A stretch of DNA of 64,000 nt from Albugo candida (GCA_905220665.1 CAJNAR010000150.1:62001-126000), one strand, 5' to 3'; counted from the stretch's first letter, positions 1 through 12,484 are shown. Numbers and translations: made by a program. Notes: a model not told the origin generated them from the letters alone.

Positions 1-1560
1 AATTACTTGCACTTAATCACAGTCTACAAGGATTGACAATCTAGGTCATCACTAAGCCGCTGCTGGTACTGTCGATGAGCTGCGTGCATACCTGCTACTG
101 AAATCTTTGCCATAACCTCTGAAAACATGGAACCTAACTGCATCGTGAAGATAGCCCGCTGCTTTGCATTTTTCTGCACAATGACAGCAAGCTGGCCTTC
201 GCAGGCAAGGCGAGCTGCTGAATTCACTCACTGAGCGTAGATCCCCTGCAATGAATGAAATTTCAGACATATATGGCTGTTTCTGGCATATTCAGCATAC
301 AACAAAACTTACCTGTCGACACAGCGATCCATTTTTTTAGGGTAGCATGGGTTCTCTCCACCCGGGATGTTGGTACATGCCCATAATGACACTTATTGTG
401 CAGGAAAGCAGCAACAAAGCGCTTCTTCTAAACCAGCAAATTTGTCTCAAGGTATCTCATTGAAGTTGCAGGAAAGGAGGCATGCACTACTAAAAGTTGT
501 GTCTGGAAATCGGCAATTGCTGTGGCGGCAAAAAGTTGGTTCCAGGCTTGATTGAATTCTTGCCAGGCTTCTGAGGTTTTGAAATGCTGTCCTTTGCTTG
601 GCAAGAATGTTTTTGCTGATATGCCAGTGCCAAAGCAAGCAAGATTCGTTAGGAAATGTCTCCAATCGTCTTCGAGTTAGTTTACTCCGCACAACTTTCG
701 AATGGACGCCTCACCAAGTTTCAACAACACGAATGTACGTTATTGTTGAATGGAACGCTTTCACCGAAAATCACTTCTTCTAGGTGAAGCAAGGTAAAAC
801 TCCTTTAACATGGAGCATTGCCCATAAGTAGTCTGCCGAAGTCTCGTTTTTCATAAAGCAGTATGCGAATGTGAAGGTACTATTTGCTTCTGTGATGCCA
901 ATAATATGGAGGAGATAGAGTCCATATCTGCTGGTTTTGTAGATAGCATCAATAAGCCCGACACAACCAGCACTGTACTTGTGGAACATCTCCTTTGCAG
1001 AAGGTGAGATAGTCAGTAGATCAGTTAGCCGCTACAGACCATCAAACTTAGAGAAGTAGTCACCGAGAGAAAGACCATCTAAGAATGCTACAAGTGAAGA
1101 TCGGCCTGCCAGCAACCTGTTGCGTTCTTCACGACGCAAGTTGTAGATATCTTGAGCTGTGGTCATAACATTATTGATTTGGAGCAGTGAAGTGCCAAAA
1201 CGGCCAGGTGTCATACCAGAACGACCCATCATCAAAATTAATTGCCGGCTTTTCTTTCTTGAAGCGCGCCCTTTTGGTTGCGCAGACTGGTGAGCAAAGG
1301 GAGCATGATTGTGTTCTCAATTCTCAATATGCACTTTCCATTGACCAGACTTTTGTTTCCGTATGCTGGCCTTAAATAAGAACCCACAGCTGCGACTAGA
1401 AGATACACGTTGGCGAGTACCTACACTTATCACTGGGGGGTTTGATTGCGAGCACGCAAGAATTAAAGCTTTCACTTCATCATCTGCCTTGTTGCCTATC
1501 TTTCTTTTGTGCTTCATAACAACAACATAGTGTTGTAGTGCATGATCTTCAATTGCTTCT
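1..1560 (-). pseudogene. Decayed MULE/FAR1-type transposase, cut by the window edge
   Basis: Several short minus-strand frames read as successive pieces of one Mutator-like transposase. From its N-terminal side: 1317-1517 (a FAR1-like DNA-binding stretch ending in GQWKVHIEN), 1032-1235 (DIYNLRREERNRLLAGRSSL, then FLDGL), 780-989 (the DDE-type core LIDAIYKTSRYGL followed by LLHIIGITEANSTFTFAYCF), 447-692 (FPNESCLLWHWHISKNIL, matching the family's FPxxxxLLCxWHIxKNV signature) and 24-227 (a later helical part). The pieces lie in different frames with stops between them, so the element is dead. The assignment rests on remembered family motifs; the order and strand of the five pieces support it strongly. 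The 3' part lies beyond base 1. Confidence 0.75.
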
Positions 1561-1679
1561 TTCGCCTATTCCACAGTAGCGTAGGCTAGCTGGGCTAGTG
1601 GTGCAAAGCTGTTCATTGTGGTCTCTAGAGGTGATAAAAGCGTAATTTTATTGTTTTCATTTCGTTGCATTTATTCAGA

Positions 1680-2590
1680 CCAACCAGAGGCCACGATTTC
1701 CATTAATTTATGAAGGGTGGGGGCTGATTAACGATTCCCGTAATTTTATTCTGCTATACTTATTTTAACCAATCAGAGGCCACTGATCTATTAATTTATG
1801 AAGGCTGAGTGCTGATTACAGAAAAGGTGAGTGCTGAATAACGATTCCTTTCAAATTACATCATGCTTACTTAAATAATTACTCCCACAACTTTTTTGAA
1901 ACAATAAATAATGGATGTTGATATCCCGACAGCTTTTTTTCAAATTAGAGCATGCCTAGTTACATTATCACTCTCACAACTTTTTCTTTTTGCAAAATAC
2001 ATAAATGATTTTACATGTCTAACTAATTACATCCATACACACCCTGAATTATTACTCCAACAACTTCAATCGAAAATTATTTGTGATTCGCTACTACACA
2101 GAACGTTCAACTGTGATAGGCTGATACATATGACAATTTCCATTTGACACATAGCATTTGAGCATCAGACACAAGAAAAATGCAGGTGCAGCAATTGCGG
2201 AAAAATCGGCCGTACGAAACAGTCTTGTAGAATCGCGGTTACAAGCTTAGATTCAGGACAGGCTTTAGTAAAAGTTGGATTTCTTCACAAAACATTTTCA
2301 TAATACATTTTATTTTCGGCGTTAGTGTATAATAACCTTTGCGTCTTTACGACGCATTATATCTCAACAAACTGGCAATGAATCGTCAATTGATGATGAG
2401 GTATTTGCTCAGTTGAAAGTATCTATATTACTAGAATTAGCCTTAGACGTAAATGACTTCTACTAGTTAGAAATGTAAACTTATTTATTTTTCAGAAAAG
2501 TTTTGGGAGTAATAATTTAATTAGGCATGACGTATTCTGAACTAAAGAGGATTGTAAATAAAAAAAAAGTTGTCGGGATATGAATACCCT
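1680..2590. repeat. Inverted-repeat element with internal duplications, MITE-like
   Basis: The block around 1918-2025 (core GATATCCCGACA at 1920-1931, then CATGCCTA near 1951 and a TCTAACTA stretch near 2018) reappears in reverse complement at about 2464-2585 (TGTCGGGATAT near 2571, TAGGCATG near 2522, TAGTTAGA near 2464). The motif ATTACTCCCACAACTT or close variants occurs three times in direct orientation (about 1878, 1965, 2048) and once inverted (near 2500). A second local duplication is seen at 1680-1740 and 1773-1848 (CAGAGGCCAC, then TTAATTTATGAAG and AACGATTCC). There is no coding capacity. A non-autonomous DNA transposon or a nested cluster of such elements is the likeliest reading. 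Confidence 0.55.
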
Positions 2591-5500
2591 AAAAATATCA
2601 AGGATATGCCCTACACGTACTGGTATACACATGCCTAGGACTATAGCGAGGAACTAGGAGCTTCGGCCTAATTTTTTCTGGTCGTCACTGTGTGTGTTAG
2701 TTCTCGTGGACACTTCATGGTATAATACCATCACATGCTACAATTTACCTATTATTTTTGTAATTTGATTTCGGGCGCTTTGGGGCACAGTTTCCATCTT
2801 CAATGTACTGATTCGTGGCATGTCGGTCCATATTTAGGTATTTCAAGACAGGTCTTCAACTGAATTTGCAATTATAGTTATCGACTCTCCATGTTGCGCT
2901 AAAATTTGCGCCGTAGTGGCACACTTGTCTATTGGCAATAAGATGAAGTAAGACATGCTCGGTGCTAAGGAATTCATCTTTAGCATTGCCGTATGTCATC
3001 ATCTATGATGAAGGGCGATACATCGTCTAGAACTACATCCTCATTTAATGAAGAATATGCTTGTAATAAAGATAACGAAGCATGCAAGCATGCGTCTTAT
3101 CGGACCGGTCCTAGGATTGTGGCCAAAATGGGCTCAGATTCCACATCATTTTGTTTGGAACATTTCCGTTTCTCAGTAGCTTGTTGCGATGTAATCCACT
3201 TTTTCTTTAGGCGCCTTCTTATTCTCGAAAAATTACCCAAAACTCTTGTACGGACATCCTTCAGCGCCGGTGGCATTATTCTATCTTCTGATCTCTCAAA
3301 ATAGGCGGCTGCACACGTCGATGATTTTCAGGAGTCGTAAAAATACGTGACCATGTTGAGCAATTTCTTGGAATTCTTTAGTGCTATAGTCGTAGACCAT
3401 GAATGCAAGGCGAGGCTCCATCTTCGAAGTACCCGCATGAGCATCGTACAACGTCATCACGAAATTAAATTATAACTTCACCGAAACATTTCCCACCACT
3501 TAGCGGGTTGTGACGATTTATCAACAAGTCGAGTGTTCCTTTAATTCACCTCAATTTACAGAGGTCATTTTTTATCAACCTTCCGCGATGCATATAGAGT
3601 GAGAATTCCCACTCTTTCACTTTGCTTTTTTTTCGGCCTACGTGCACGTCATATACGCTTCATCCCCAATAGGTAGTCGATTATAGGAAGAATAGTAACA
3701 TCCTTTATCATGCTATTTACCGCTTCCACCGTATTTTTTGAGACTGAAAGTGCTTTATATTGGACATGTGGACATGGTTAAGCTGTTGAATATTTTAGCG
3801 GCCAGCATGGTGAAGCTACGCCGACACACTGCTGCCCAAAATGGCGCTATTTTACTACCTCCTTCTCTTGCTCCACTGCTGTCCTTGATATCCAAACCAA
3901 ATTATTTAGCTTCTTGGACTTGTATTTCTTGCTAAATTTTTCTATTCAATGCCGAAAGCAGAAAACGTGTGGGACGTGTGGTGCCATTGTCAGCATAGCT
4001 TTCACATTTTTTTGTCTCTATCCGATATTACAAATGCAGGAGTTTGCTTATGGTGGTATAGTGGAAGCTACTAAAGCCAGCTGCAGCTATGTTCATTCTC
4101 CAGCGATACGAGCCCAAATCTGATAATTTGGATATCTTTGTTTCCATTTCGATGGCAGCTACAAAGATACTCCTACTGACGCCTGCATAAAATGTGCCGT
4201 CCACGGATAACCACATCAACTTTATAACTGTTATGCCTTAGAGTCCTTCTCAGAAATTGATGCTCAGCCTCATAAATTTATTATCTGCGATATAGAACTT
4301 GTCTTCGCGACCTCAAGTCTTCAGTTCAGCCATGTAGGATGGAATGAGACTGTATTGCTCAATATTATTATCGAATAACTCGATCTCCAACCATTTGAGC
4401 ACTTGAGTACAGTTCATATAGCGGCGGAAATACCTTCTTCAATCAAAAATTGATTTGGATCATCACATGACACGCCACGTTCAATTCTATAATTCCAGGG
4501 ACACTGATGTAACCCGAGTGCAAAGAGAGGAGCCATGGAAGAGGTCTCGGTCGGTGGAACATACTGCTCGTAGAAATAATAGTGAGGCACAATGAGTAAG
4601 AAGACGTTCAAGAAAAGATTGGAAATATTATCATGCAGAAATATCTACGAGTTTTATCAAATGACCCGAATGTGAATCGCGTCTGCAAACACGCTTTGTG
4701 ACACAGGGAGTGACTTTGTGCTACATAAAAAGCGCCAAGAAAGCAGATACAGTCTAGGATATGATAGCGACGCATGTTTGAAAATATGATGGTAATGTGC
4801 TTGTGTGGATGTTTATCCAATTTTTGATTAGAAAGGCATTTCATTAGACTACTCCATGGTTTAACAAGCACAATCAGCGTCGCATTTTCGCCAAGTTCAA
4901 GTCTAGACACAAGTATATACCGTTGCCAGCGTTGGTAAGATTGTTTCTTTATCCATCACGTTATTAAGCAAATCTGCATGAGAAGCTGAGAACGCACCGC
5001 ACCGTCCGATGATTTCAACACCTCGTTTGTGAGACAGAATCTGCAGACGCCCTTAGCACCTGACAGAGTAACAAGCTTCTAAGAGCGCAGTTATCGGTCG
5101 ATACAATCAAAGACAATAGAAGCAGTCAAGAAAAGTTTCTATGCTATGAGAGTATGCAGATCCAGGGGAATAGGAATGAGCGACGTTGTATCACCCACGA
5201 CTAAAAGTTATGTTAACTTGAGGAAAAGATAGCATTCGAATCGCTAGTAACAAAGGTCATTCGCAAATGACCCGCAGCGAAATGAGTTCAGCTGAGCTAT
5301 TGCCCGTCTAATAAAGGAACGCCCTTAGCTATATAAACACGAGTCGCGCTACTAATCCAATTCCCGCTACCTTGGATAAGCTGCTTAAAGAATTCAAGGC
5401 TACGACCTTTTTTTTTATCACTTCGAGCGGAAGCAGAGTCAGAACACATATCAGAAGGAGGGTTAGACTGAATGTTACGAAACACACGAGACAACGCACT

Positions 5501-6511
5501 AATTGTTCTGAAATCATAGTTATTGCTTTTCGAATCGTGTAAAGGTGGATGGATTCTCGAAGCCTTATATGTATTGGTTGACATCAATTTTTGGATACTT
5601 CCTCGATGTGCTTGACCATTTTGAGTAGTTATTTTGCAAGTGCGCTTGCGTTGTGGTACCCCAGCCACGCTTTTGATCGGACGCAGGTCGAGTCTCCATA
5701 AGAAGATTGAAAAGGAACTCTCCGAGCTGATTAGTATAAGATCCGCTCCAAGTAGTTCACTTTTGTCGCATTTATTACAGTACGCACTAAACCGAAAGAT
5801 AGAGCTTTTCAAAATCGGAAATAGACGCAAGATGTCGTGTCATGGCAATTGCAAAAGCTTACTTGTAGAACGCATAAGGAAAGCTCTCAGAGCTGACCCA
5901 CTCAGGTCCGATAACAAATGTTTGCGGTCTACCACACCCGAAATTCACGTTTGATTTGTTGAATCGTTTCAAGCTGCTATTCAAACCAATCTGACATGTC
6001 GTGTGCTCACTAGGCGAATCCGAGTTGGAATATCCGTGATCACAGCCACTATCCACCCGCATTACACAACGACAGATCAATCTGCCCATTTTTTGCGGTA
6101 TTTCCAGCAATAGGAAAATTATATCTGTAGTCTTTGAGCTAATCAGGCTATTCGAGTGTTCACTATTCCCAAGTGTCGCCGATGGATCAGAATTGAACCC
6201 GCGTTGGATTCCAATGAGCCTGCTACAAATGTCGACTACCGGTACTGACCGCTGTTATTTGTGTGCCTCTAACAGAGTTTCGACGATTTGTAAGCACAGC
6301 ATAGAAAAATATCAGTCACGGTTGTAAAGTAATTTTAATTGTCCTCCAGCATTACAGACAGCGCATTAGGAGTATCAAAGCTATCCAGAAAGTTGAAACA
6401 GCATGGGATCGGGTGAGCCTGCTAAACACATTAGCGCACTAGATCCCCCAAGGTCGATTACTTGCTCAGCTGTCGTCTCCAATGCCCTTTGTCATCGATG
6501 CCCGTATAGGC
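2591..6511. other. Gene-poor stretch without a supportable gene
   Basis: I see only short frames on both strands. The largest (5297-5830 minus, 177 codons, no ATG at its start) overlaps another frame on the plus strand (5634-5954), and neither has a recognisable domain. A fragment at 4028-4219 (minus, WLSVDGTFYAGVSRS) could be one more transposase remnant, but it is too short to assign. The stretch is best treated as decayed repeat DNA. Confidence 0.5.
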
Positions 6512-7850
6512 TCACGACACCTTGACAAGCTTGTCTACGGTATCTTGACTGTCCGTCAAATTTTGAGCCACCACAAGGATGCTTTTTGTCATCACTTCAA
6601 AGATGCGATGGTATAAACCTGTATCCGAGAAGACAATGCATGCTTTGACCGCGCTTATGTACGTGACGGCTTCACGCAACCGAGCATTGAATTCCTTCGG
6701 ACTACTGTGGTCCATACGAATCATTCCATATAAGTCGCCAGAATTGTATATGGACGAGACTTGACCCAAGTCGTACGCGACTTTACAGTGACAGACTCAA
6801 ATCCTGGTCTATACAGAGTGTAATGTATGATCTTTGAGAATTGCATATGTGGTGGAGATGCGATGATCTCCGAGTAATATATCTTTGGTCTGATGGCGAC
6901 ATTGGAATACCCACTTCTTTCCACTACTTATGAGGGCATCCCCTTTTCTTTGAGAAAATTGATCAAATTTAGCGCTTTAGGTGGTGGGGAACAAGCCCAA
7001 ACTCCACAGGTACTTTGACGCCATAGACTAGGACCTTGTCCTTTACCGTCACGTTATACTTGAGTTTTTCGTAGTAATCCTTCGCTGCATTCTTTAGCTT
7101 GATGATAGCTAGATCCTCCATTCCATATTGTCATTTGCTCATATGAGCAGTTGCTAACGATGCAGGTACTTTTCCGCATGTATTAGCTTGCTTACTTCCT
7201 GGTGTTATAGTAGCATCATTAGCTGGAATCGTCGGAGTCGTTCCCCCCTTCTTATCCAATTGAGAACCATTCAAGCTTCTATACAAATAAGTGTACTCAT
7301 AATCCATTTCTGATGGAAGAGTACTCAACATAAACGTGTTTCTGTACTCGTTCACCGTCACAGCTCCAATGCTTGGTTCTTTCAGCTTCTCGTGAAATTC
7401 GTGTTTGAATATACAGGCCCAAACGAGAAGTTCCTGTGTATAACCGCGAATTGCATTACCAAAGTTTGAAAGTGTCAGACACGAGTCTAGACGGAACCTT
7501 CGAGCACCTTTGCTAAATTTCACAGCTGAATACCAGCAGCTTCAAATGCAATAGGACGGTCCACATACTGAACACTGACGCTGAGCAATACAGTCTGATG
7601 TTCTTACATAGCTTCAGAAAGGTACTTTAGTAACGCAGCCGATCCTTACTTTGCAACTTTTAGTTCATCTTTTACCATACACACCGCATGCAAACAGAAT
7701 ATTGCGTCGAGTCACTGATTCGGTAGATAAACCCATCAGATTGCTGAGATATGAAGGGTGTGAGATAGAGTTACTGAAACACAATTCATTCTGAAGCTTG
7801 ACATCGAAGAACAGCCGTGAGATATCAGTTGTACTTCTACTAGTCATTCA
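6512..7850 (-). pseudogene. Broken multi-frame coding remnant, function unknown
   Basis: Protein-like frames follow one another on the minus strand: 7665-7847, 7131-7523 (130 codons, ending in a low-complexity TPTIPANDATITPGSKQ stretch), an ATG-started 50-codon frame at about 6980-7129 that continues the 7131-7523 frame after one stop, then 6721-6924 and 6512-6769 in two other frames (MDHSSPKEFNARLREAVTYI in the last). Composition looks like former protein with frameshifts rather than random sequence. I recognise no domain; a retroelement polyprotein is possible but not shown. Confidence 0.3.
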
Positions 7851-8555
7851 TTAAAAGCGTGCTTTTTGCTGTAGCTGATGAGCAAATTAGAAAGCAGGCT
7901 GCATAACAATCCCAACACGTAAGAAGTCTGCCACAATTCGAAGCGAAATTGGGCGACTTTGCCATACAAATGTTAAGACACTAATTCGTTGATTTGTCTC
8001 ATTTAGCAATCAATGCGCGAAAATAGAGATAGAAGTATGGATCTCATCACCGAAAATCGAGCTTGGTGACACCCGGAGCTTTCTTTGAGATAGTCGAAGT
8101 TTCTCCAAAGAATCTGTAGGAGCCAAGGGGTCAAGCAGGTCACTCTTATAATTACGTAGGTAGGGATCTGTGGTGAACATCGTGGAGCAAGCTCATTGGT
8201 TATACATGCGGAGCGCGCTGTGACCACGTTGCAGATCGAGGTTTATATTTTGTGCATTCACCACGTGCGATCATCTCTCAAGTGCTATGAGTGTATACAC
8301 CACGAGCGCAGTCTTATTAAGAACGCACTCACAACCAATCCAACTTGATGCATGATACGCTTTTAACGGCTACACTGGATAAATAATCACGCCAGAGTCC
8401 TGTGGCGAAGCCACTTCCAGCAAGAAGCCATATGTTTACGATGAACTACCTGACTGCCAAAAAACGATAAATGATGCGAATGTGCTTTCCACGTCAACAG
8501 ATACTATGTTTGTTACAGAGCAGCAAATAACTTGTAGATTGATGCATCAAAATGC
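7851..8555. other. No gene seen
   Basis: Only short frames without recognisable content; this stretch separates the broken remnant from the decayed hAT copy. Confidence 0.4.
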
Positions 8556-9390
8556 GCTCAGTACAAAATGCTGCAACCGACAGCAACCCAGCGCCTCAAT
8601 ACTTTTTGGTGTTTGTGATGGATGTGAAACTCGAAACAGTTCGAAATGTCAATGAATCAGCCCGACTCGAGTTGCAGTGCAACAAAATAAAATAAAGTCA
8701 TTCCCACCTGCTCATTTGGAAGCTTCCTACGTAGAACAGATTCCTTATGTATGACACCTACAGACATCTTTGTAAGTATCTCGACCATATCATGGAATGC
8801 GAACAGTGCGATCTTGATTCAGCTTGAGAGTGACGAGATGCAATTACCCTTCACGTACACCTCTTTGTTTACTTTATCCACATTTCTCTACGTCTAAAGC
8901 AAGTGCCAAACTATCGACCAAGAATAGAAAAGGCATGACGTCGTTGCATCTGCAAACTCATGACACGCTGAATTCGCGTGAATGTTTTGCGGAGGATGGA
9001 ACACGATTGTCAATATTTCTCATGCCATAGATTTGAGGCATTCTTTGATGATGTATGAACGCAAGCTGGAAGAAGACAGTAATTCATCCCGAATACCCAT
9101 GCAGTTCCGATTGCGTGTTGTGAGATCACAAATGACGAGTGGAATAAGCTCAAGGAATTGGCTCGGTTACCAGAAGAACGCCATCGTCTGAAGAGCCCGC
9201 ACGAAGCTGATATGTCTAATTCACGGGCGATAGACCCTACTACGTGGAATCCTGTTGATTCTTACGCTCTAGACGCAAAGGCTGACAAATCAAAGCAAAG
9301 TTGTGATGGAAATGATCGAAGACGAAGCGCAATTAGTCACAAAAGTGTCCCTTTTTTGAATATGTTGGAGCGCAGCACACTTTAAATGGC
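8556..9390 (+). pseudogene. Internally deleted, frameshifted copy of the hAT element at 12.5-15.9 kb
   Basis: Two parts match the intact element downstream. Around 8600-8770 the encoded GVCDGC and the later SPTRVAVQQNKI resemble KVCDEC and SPIQVEVRRKI of the 12485-12685 frame, and CACCTACAGACATCTTTG near 8758 resembles CACCTATGGACATCTTTG near 12732. Around 8982-9120 the encoded WNTIV...MYERKLEEDSNSSR matches WNTIV...MYKRKLEEDSNPSR of the intact protein. At about 9165 the copy jumps from the LARL position to a stretch equivalent to 15420 (LKSPHEADMSNSR against PKSPHEADLSDSR), so roughly 0.3 kb is missing; the BED region and the C-terminal dimerisation domain are also absent. Frames are broken. 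Confidence 0.75.
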
Positions 9391-10466
9391 GTAAGAGGTC
9401 GTCCTAGCCTTACATTTGGCTTGGTTAATGCGCCATTAGTTTTTTAGTTATCTTCCGAATGGTTTGTGCTTCTTGCGAATCTCAAAGCTGTTCCAGCACT
9501 TGCATCTCGATCCTACAATAGAGCTGATCTGGTCACTCGTCGCTGTCAATGATTCATTTGGTATGGCTATGAACCCCAGCATTCATCCACAACATACAAA
9601 CAGTTTTCTTAAGCTACTTTATAGTTTCTAAATTTTGCATCCTCGTAAAGATCTATTGTGAGTGTACTACAATCTGCAGTCTAAATTTCTTTGTCAAAGA
9701 TCTTGGCAGCCCGTGTGCTTTTCAGAGCACCGTCAAATGGTGCAGATCGTTCTACTGCTATGCATACATCTAATCTTGCAGCTGAATGCCGCAGTTTCGT
9801 TCCAATAGAAATTTTCTGCAAATTCCTACTTCAGCTGCTAGGGACGAGGATTTGCGAGCGAGAGACAAAGTGCTACCGCGGTCACTTCTATTAGATTGCA
9901 TTACATCACGTAATTGCCGGCAGTATATATCTCGAACAATCTTGCATTAATAAAGCCCCTACCATATGTGCCGATCAAGTGACCAGCCCGGCGCACTTGA
10001 TGAGAAGTGTTATTAAGCACTTGGAGAAAGCGGCAACAAAGTAGGATGATTGCGTGTGCTACATCATTTTTGCAAGCCAAATATGTACGAAGCGAGCGGA
10101 TTCTTTGGACCAAAGGCACAGTATCACCGCTTCATTTAAAGGTCAATAAGATGATGCTCATAACAGTGCGTTCTGTTAAATTCCATTGCATAAATGGCCA
10201 CAAAAGAATACGCCATGACTCTTCGAAAGCGCAGGCACGTTGATGCGATTGATCCAATCCTCGCTTAAAGCCACTTTGTTCGGCTTTATGCAGTGCACGT
10301 ACCAAAATCATCAGTCGGGTTTTAGTGAAGGTAGAAGAGAATGTGTGGGGCGCTCATCCGGCGTATTGAATTGAGAATTTGAAATGCTTGGCGTCTTGAA
10401 TGTGTACATAGGTGGTCTGAACAAATGTTACTCTTACTTAGAGAGGAAAGACGAGAAAAGAAATGT
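9391..10466. other. No gene seen
   Basis: Short frames only; none has a signal peptide or a motif I recognise. Confidence 0.4.
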
Positions 10467-10991
10467 TTATTTGTATTTATCACAGGCGTGATTAGCCTCA
10501 TAATTATAAATGAGGAACAAGATTACTTCCTGATCTGTACTCAGCCCAAATTTTCCCAGTATGCCTCCATCAAATGCTTCTATAAAATGCAAAATAGTGG
10601 GGGCAATCCGAGACTGACGAATTGGTTGTATTTCGAACAAATTACCGAGTGCCCCACTAAATAGTTCACCCATTATTGGTATTTGCAACGACTGTAAAAC
10701 AGTAGCATGCAGGTCGTCAAAGGACTTCTTGCATTGTTGGTTGAGAAAACCGTCAGAACCGTGTCGGGGTCCCGCAGCGATACATTTGTAGACAAATGAT
10801 ACGCGAACAATTTCGTTCAACGGATGTAAGCTGCAAAAGTGGCTTGGCATGAATACCAACATCTGCTGATCATGCCACTTGGTATCATACCAGGTGATAT
10901 TTTTTGTCTTTGAATCATATACGGGATTCGCAGCAAGAGTTTGGAGTACGAAAACGGTGGATGTCGCGAAAAAAAGTGCTGGAGAGACCAT
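10467..10991 (-). CDS. Predicted secreted protein, 174 aa, effector candidate
   Basis: A single ATG-started frame with no visible intron. Residues 1-20 form a convincing signal peptide (hydrophobic core ALFFATSTVFVLQTLA, likely cut after the Ala-Ala pair). The mature part has four cysteines (about residues 53, 70, 87 and 170), an even number that would allow two disulfides, and one N-glycosylation sequon (NIT at 31-33). I recognise no domain and see no RXLR or CHxC motif. It stands alone in a repeat-rich, gene-poor stretch, which is where fast-evolving secreted proteins of plant-pathogenic oomycetes are often found. That it is an effector is inference from the signal peptide, size and setting; whether it is expressed cannot be seen here. 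Confidence 0.55.
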   Translation of the reverse strand: MVSPALFFATSTVFVLQTLAANPVYDSKTKNITWYDTKWHDQQMLVFMPSHFCSLHPLNEIVRVSFVYKCIAAGPRHGSDGFLNQQCKKSFDDLHATVLQSLQIPIMGELFSGALGNLFEIQPIRQSRIAPTILHFIEAFDGGILGKFGLSTDQEVILFLIYNYEANHACDKYK

Positions 10992-12480
10992 TGTATGTTC
11001 AGTTGCTGAAAAATCGAAAAGTGATGCACTAAGTCACAGAAATGCTTATCCAAAAAGCATATGATTGTCTCGCCTTCTACGCCATTAAGGGTTTTTGTAT
11101 ATGGTGAAAGAAAATCTGAAAGTATAAACTAACAGGGTCCAGCTGAAACTTACAGTGAGATTGGCTATGTAGTATCGTAGAAGAAATCTATATATATATA
11201 GATTTGATACGCCTATCTGGAGATATAGGGCAGCAATCTACATCTAGGTGCATGGTGCAGGTTGCAGAAGCTCATTGCAAGCTCATGGCAAGCTCCTAAA
11301 TATGTTGATGCAACGTTTGCCTGAGGATATGACGGCGATATCCACCCTTTATAGGATGAATAAGGGTATGTATTTTGGGAGAGGTATTGAAGCCACTTCA
11401 CTTCTTTACCAGAAAAAGCGCTTGCCCTAATTATAGATCCCATTGTGTTCTTACATTATAGATTTGCTGCGACACACATTACGTAATCCTGTGCGTTAGT
11501 GACCCACGCATTTTCAAGACTCCCTATGTATGTGACAGCTGAGAGATCGCACAAATTTGAAGAATTGTGCAAAGGCAAGCCGAATGAGTAGATCAGTACC
11601 TCAACTTTCGAACCAGTTTGTTCTAGAATGAGCATAGCGAGCATCGCATGAATAGAAGAGCCAGCCACCTCATTCATGTCCATTTACGCCTGTCTAAAGA
11701 AGTAGGGAGAAATACATCAAACACATGGTTGCAGATTACTGCGACTATGTGCTGGTCCAAGCTCATGGCAAGCTCAAGCTCATGGCAAGCTCGTGGATAT
11801 CACGATGCAACGTTCGCTGGGAGATATGGTGACGATTTAGGGTCGAGGTATAATTTTTCTGAAGTTTTCGTAGGTTAGAGTTGCATGTTAGTACCTTTTT
11901 TTGAAGTCATTATTTACTTTAATATGTCCGTCCGTGTCTTTGACATTCTCCAATATGGTTTTATTCAATCTTGACATTAACGACAGCGAATTCGACAGCT
12001 GCGAAAAACGCGTCATACAAATAAATTACACATCATGCAGTGTACTGTCACATGCGAGACACTGAAGCAGTGAATAACAATAGCTGATTCCTTCCTGCAC
12101 GTTTGTTACATGAGTAAAAATTGCGAAGGCCTGTTTCCAGTATGCTTGCGCAGGGAGACATGCTGCTTGTAGATTATTAATGATCAGCACTGTTTTCCCA
12201 AGATACTCGAGACCTATACAAAAATCCAATGCCACCTGTGGCTGGGGACGTCGGGTATCGCTACCGAAAGCAATCGAATGCGGAACGAACACTCTGTAAT
12301 CTGCGGCTGTTAGGCTTTCTTTACGGCATGTTCATATCTCTTCAAAAAGAAGACCAGTAATAATTTCAATGTGATTGCTTCGTTAACTAATTGCTCCACG
12401 GCACCGAGTAGCAATTAAGGTGCAGATCGAAACATCATAACGTGATACTGTGACATTAGTACAACTGCTGTATCACTGGA
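10992..12480. other. No gene seen; holds a short direct duplication
   Basis: Minus-strand frames at 11456-11683 and 12026-12292 are open for 75-88 codons but show no domain or signal peptide. The only structure I can point to is the repeat pair listed separately at 11268-11836. Confidence 0.4.
11268..11836. repeat. Imperfect direct duplication built around CAAGCTCATGGCAAGCTC
   Basis: The 18-mer CAAGCTCATGGCAAGCTC occurs near 11278 and again near 11758, where it is itself partly doubled in tandem. Both copies are followed by a related stretch containing GATGCAACGTT, then a GAGATATG or GAGGATATG segment and GACG.CGAT-like bases, so roughly 70 bp are shared about 480 bp apart. No gene or element is visible that would explain it. 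Confidence 0.5.
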
Positions 12481-12484
12481 TACA

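Noticed and set aside
4028..4219. Possible transposase core fragment (WLSVDGTFYAG)
   Set aside because: The match is a dozen residues with no flanking support in the same order, unlike the MULE relic at the left edge.
5297..5954. Overlapping open frames on both strands (177 and 106 codons)
   Set aside because: Neither has an ATG-anchored start with a signal peptide or domain; the minus frame starts at TTG. Mutual overlap makes at least one a shadow, and I cannot choose.
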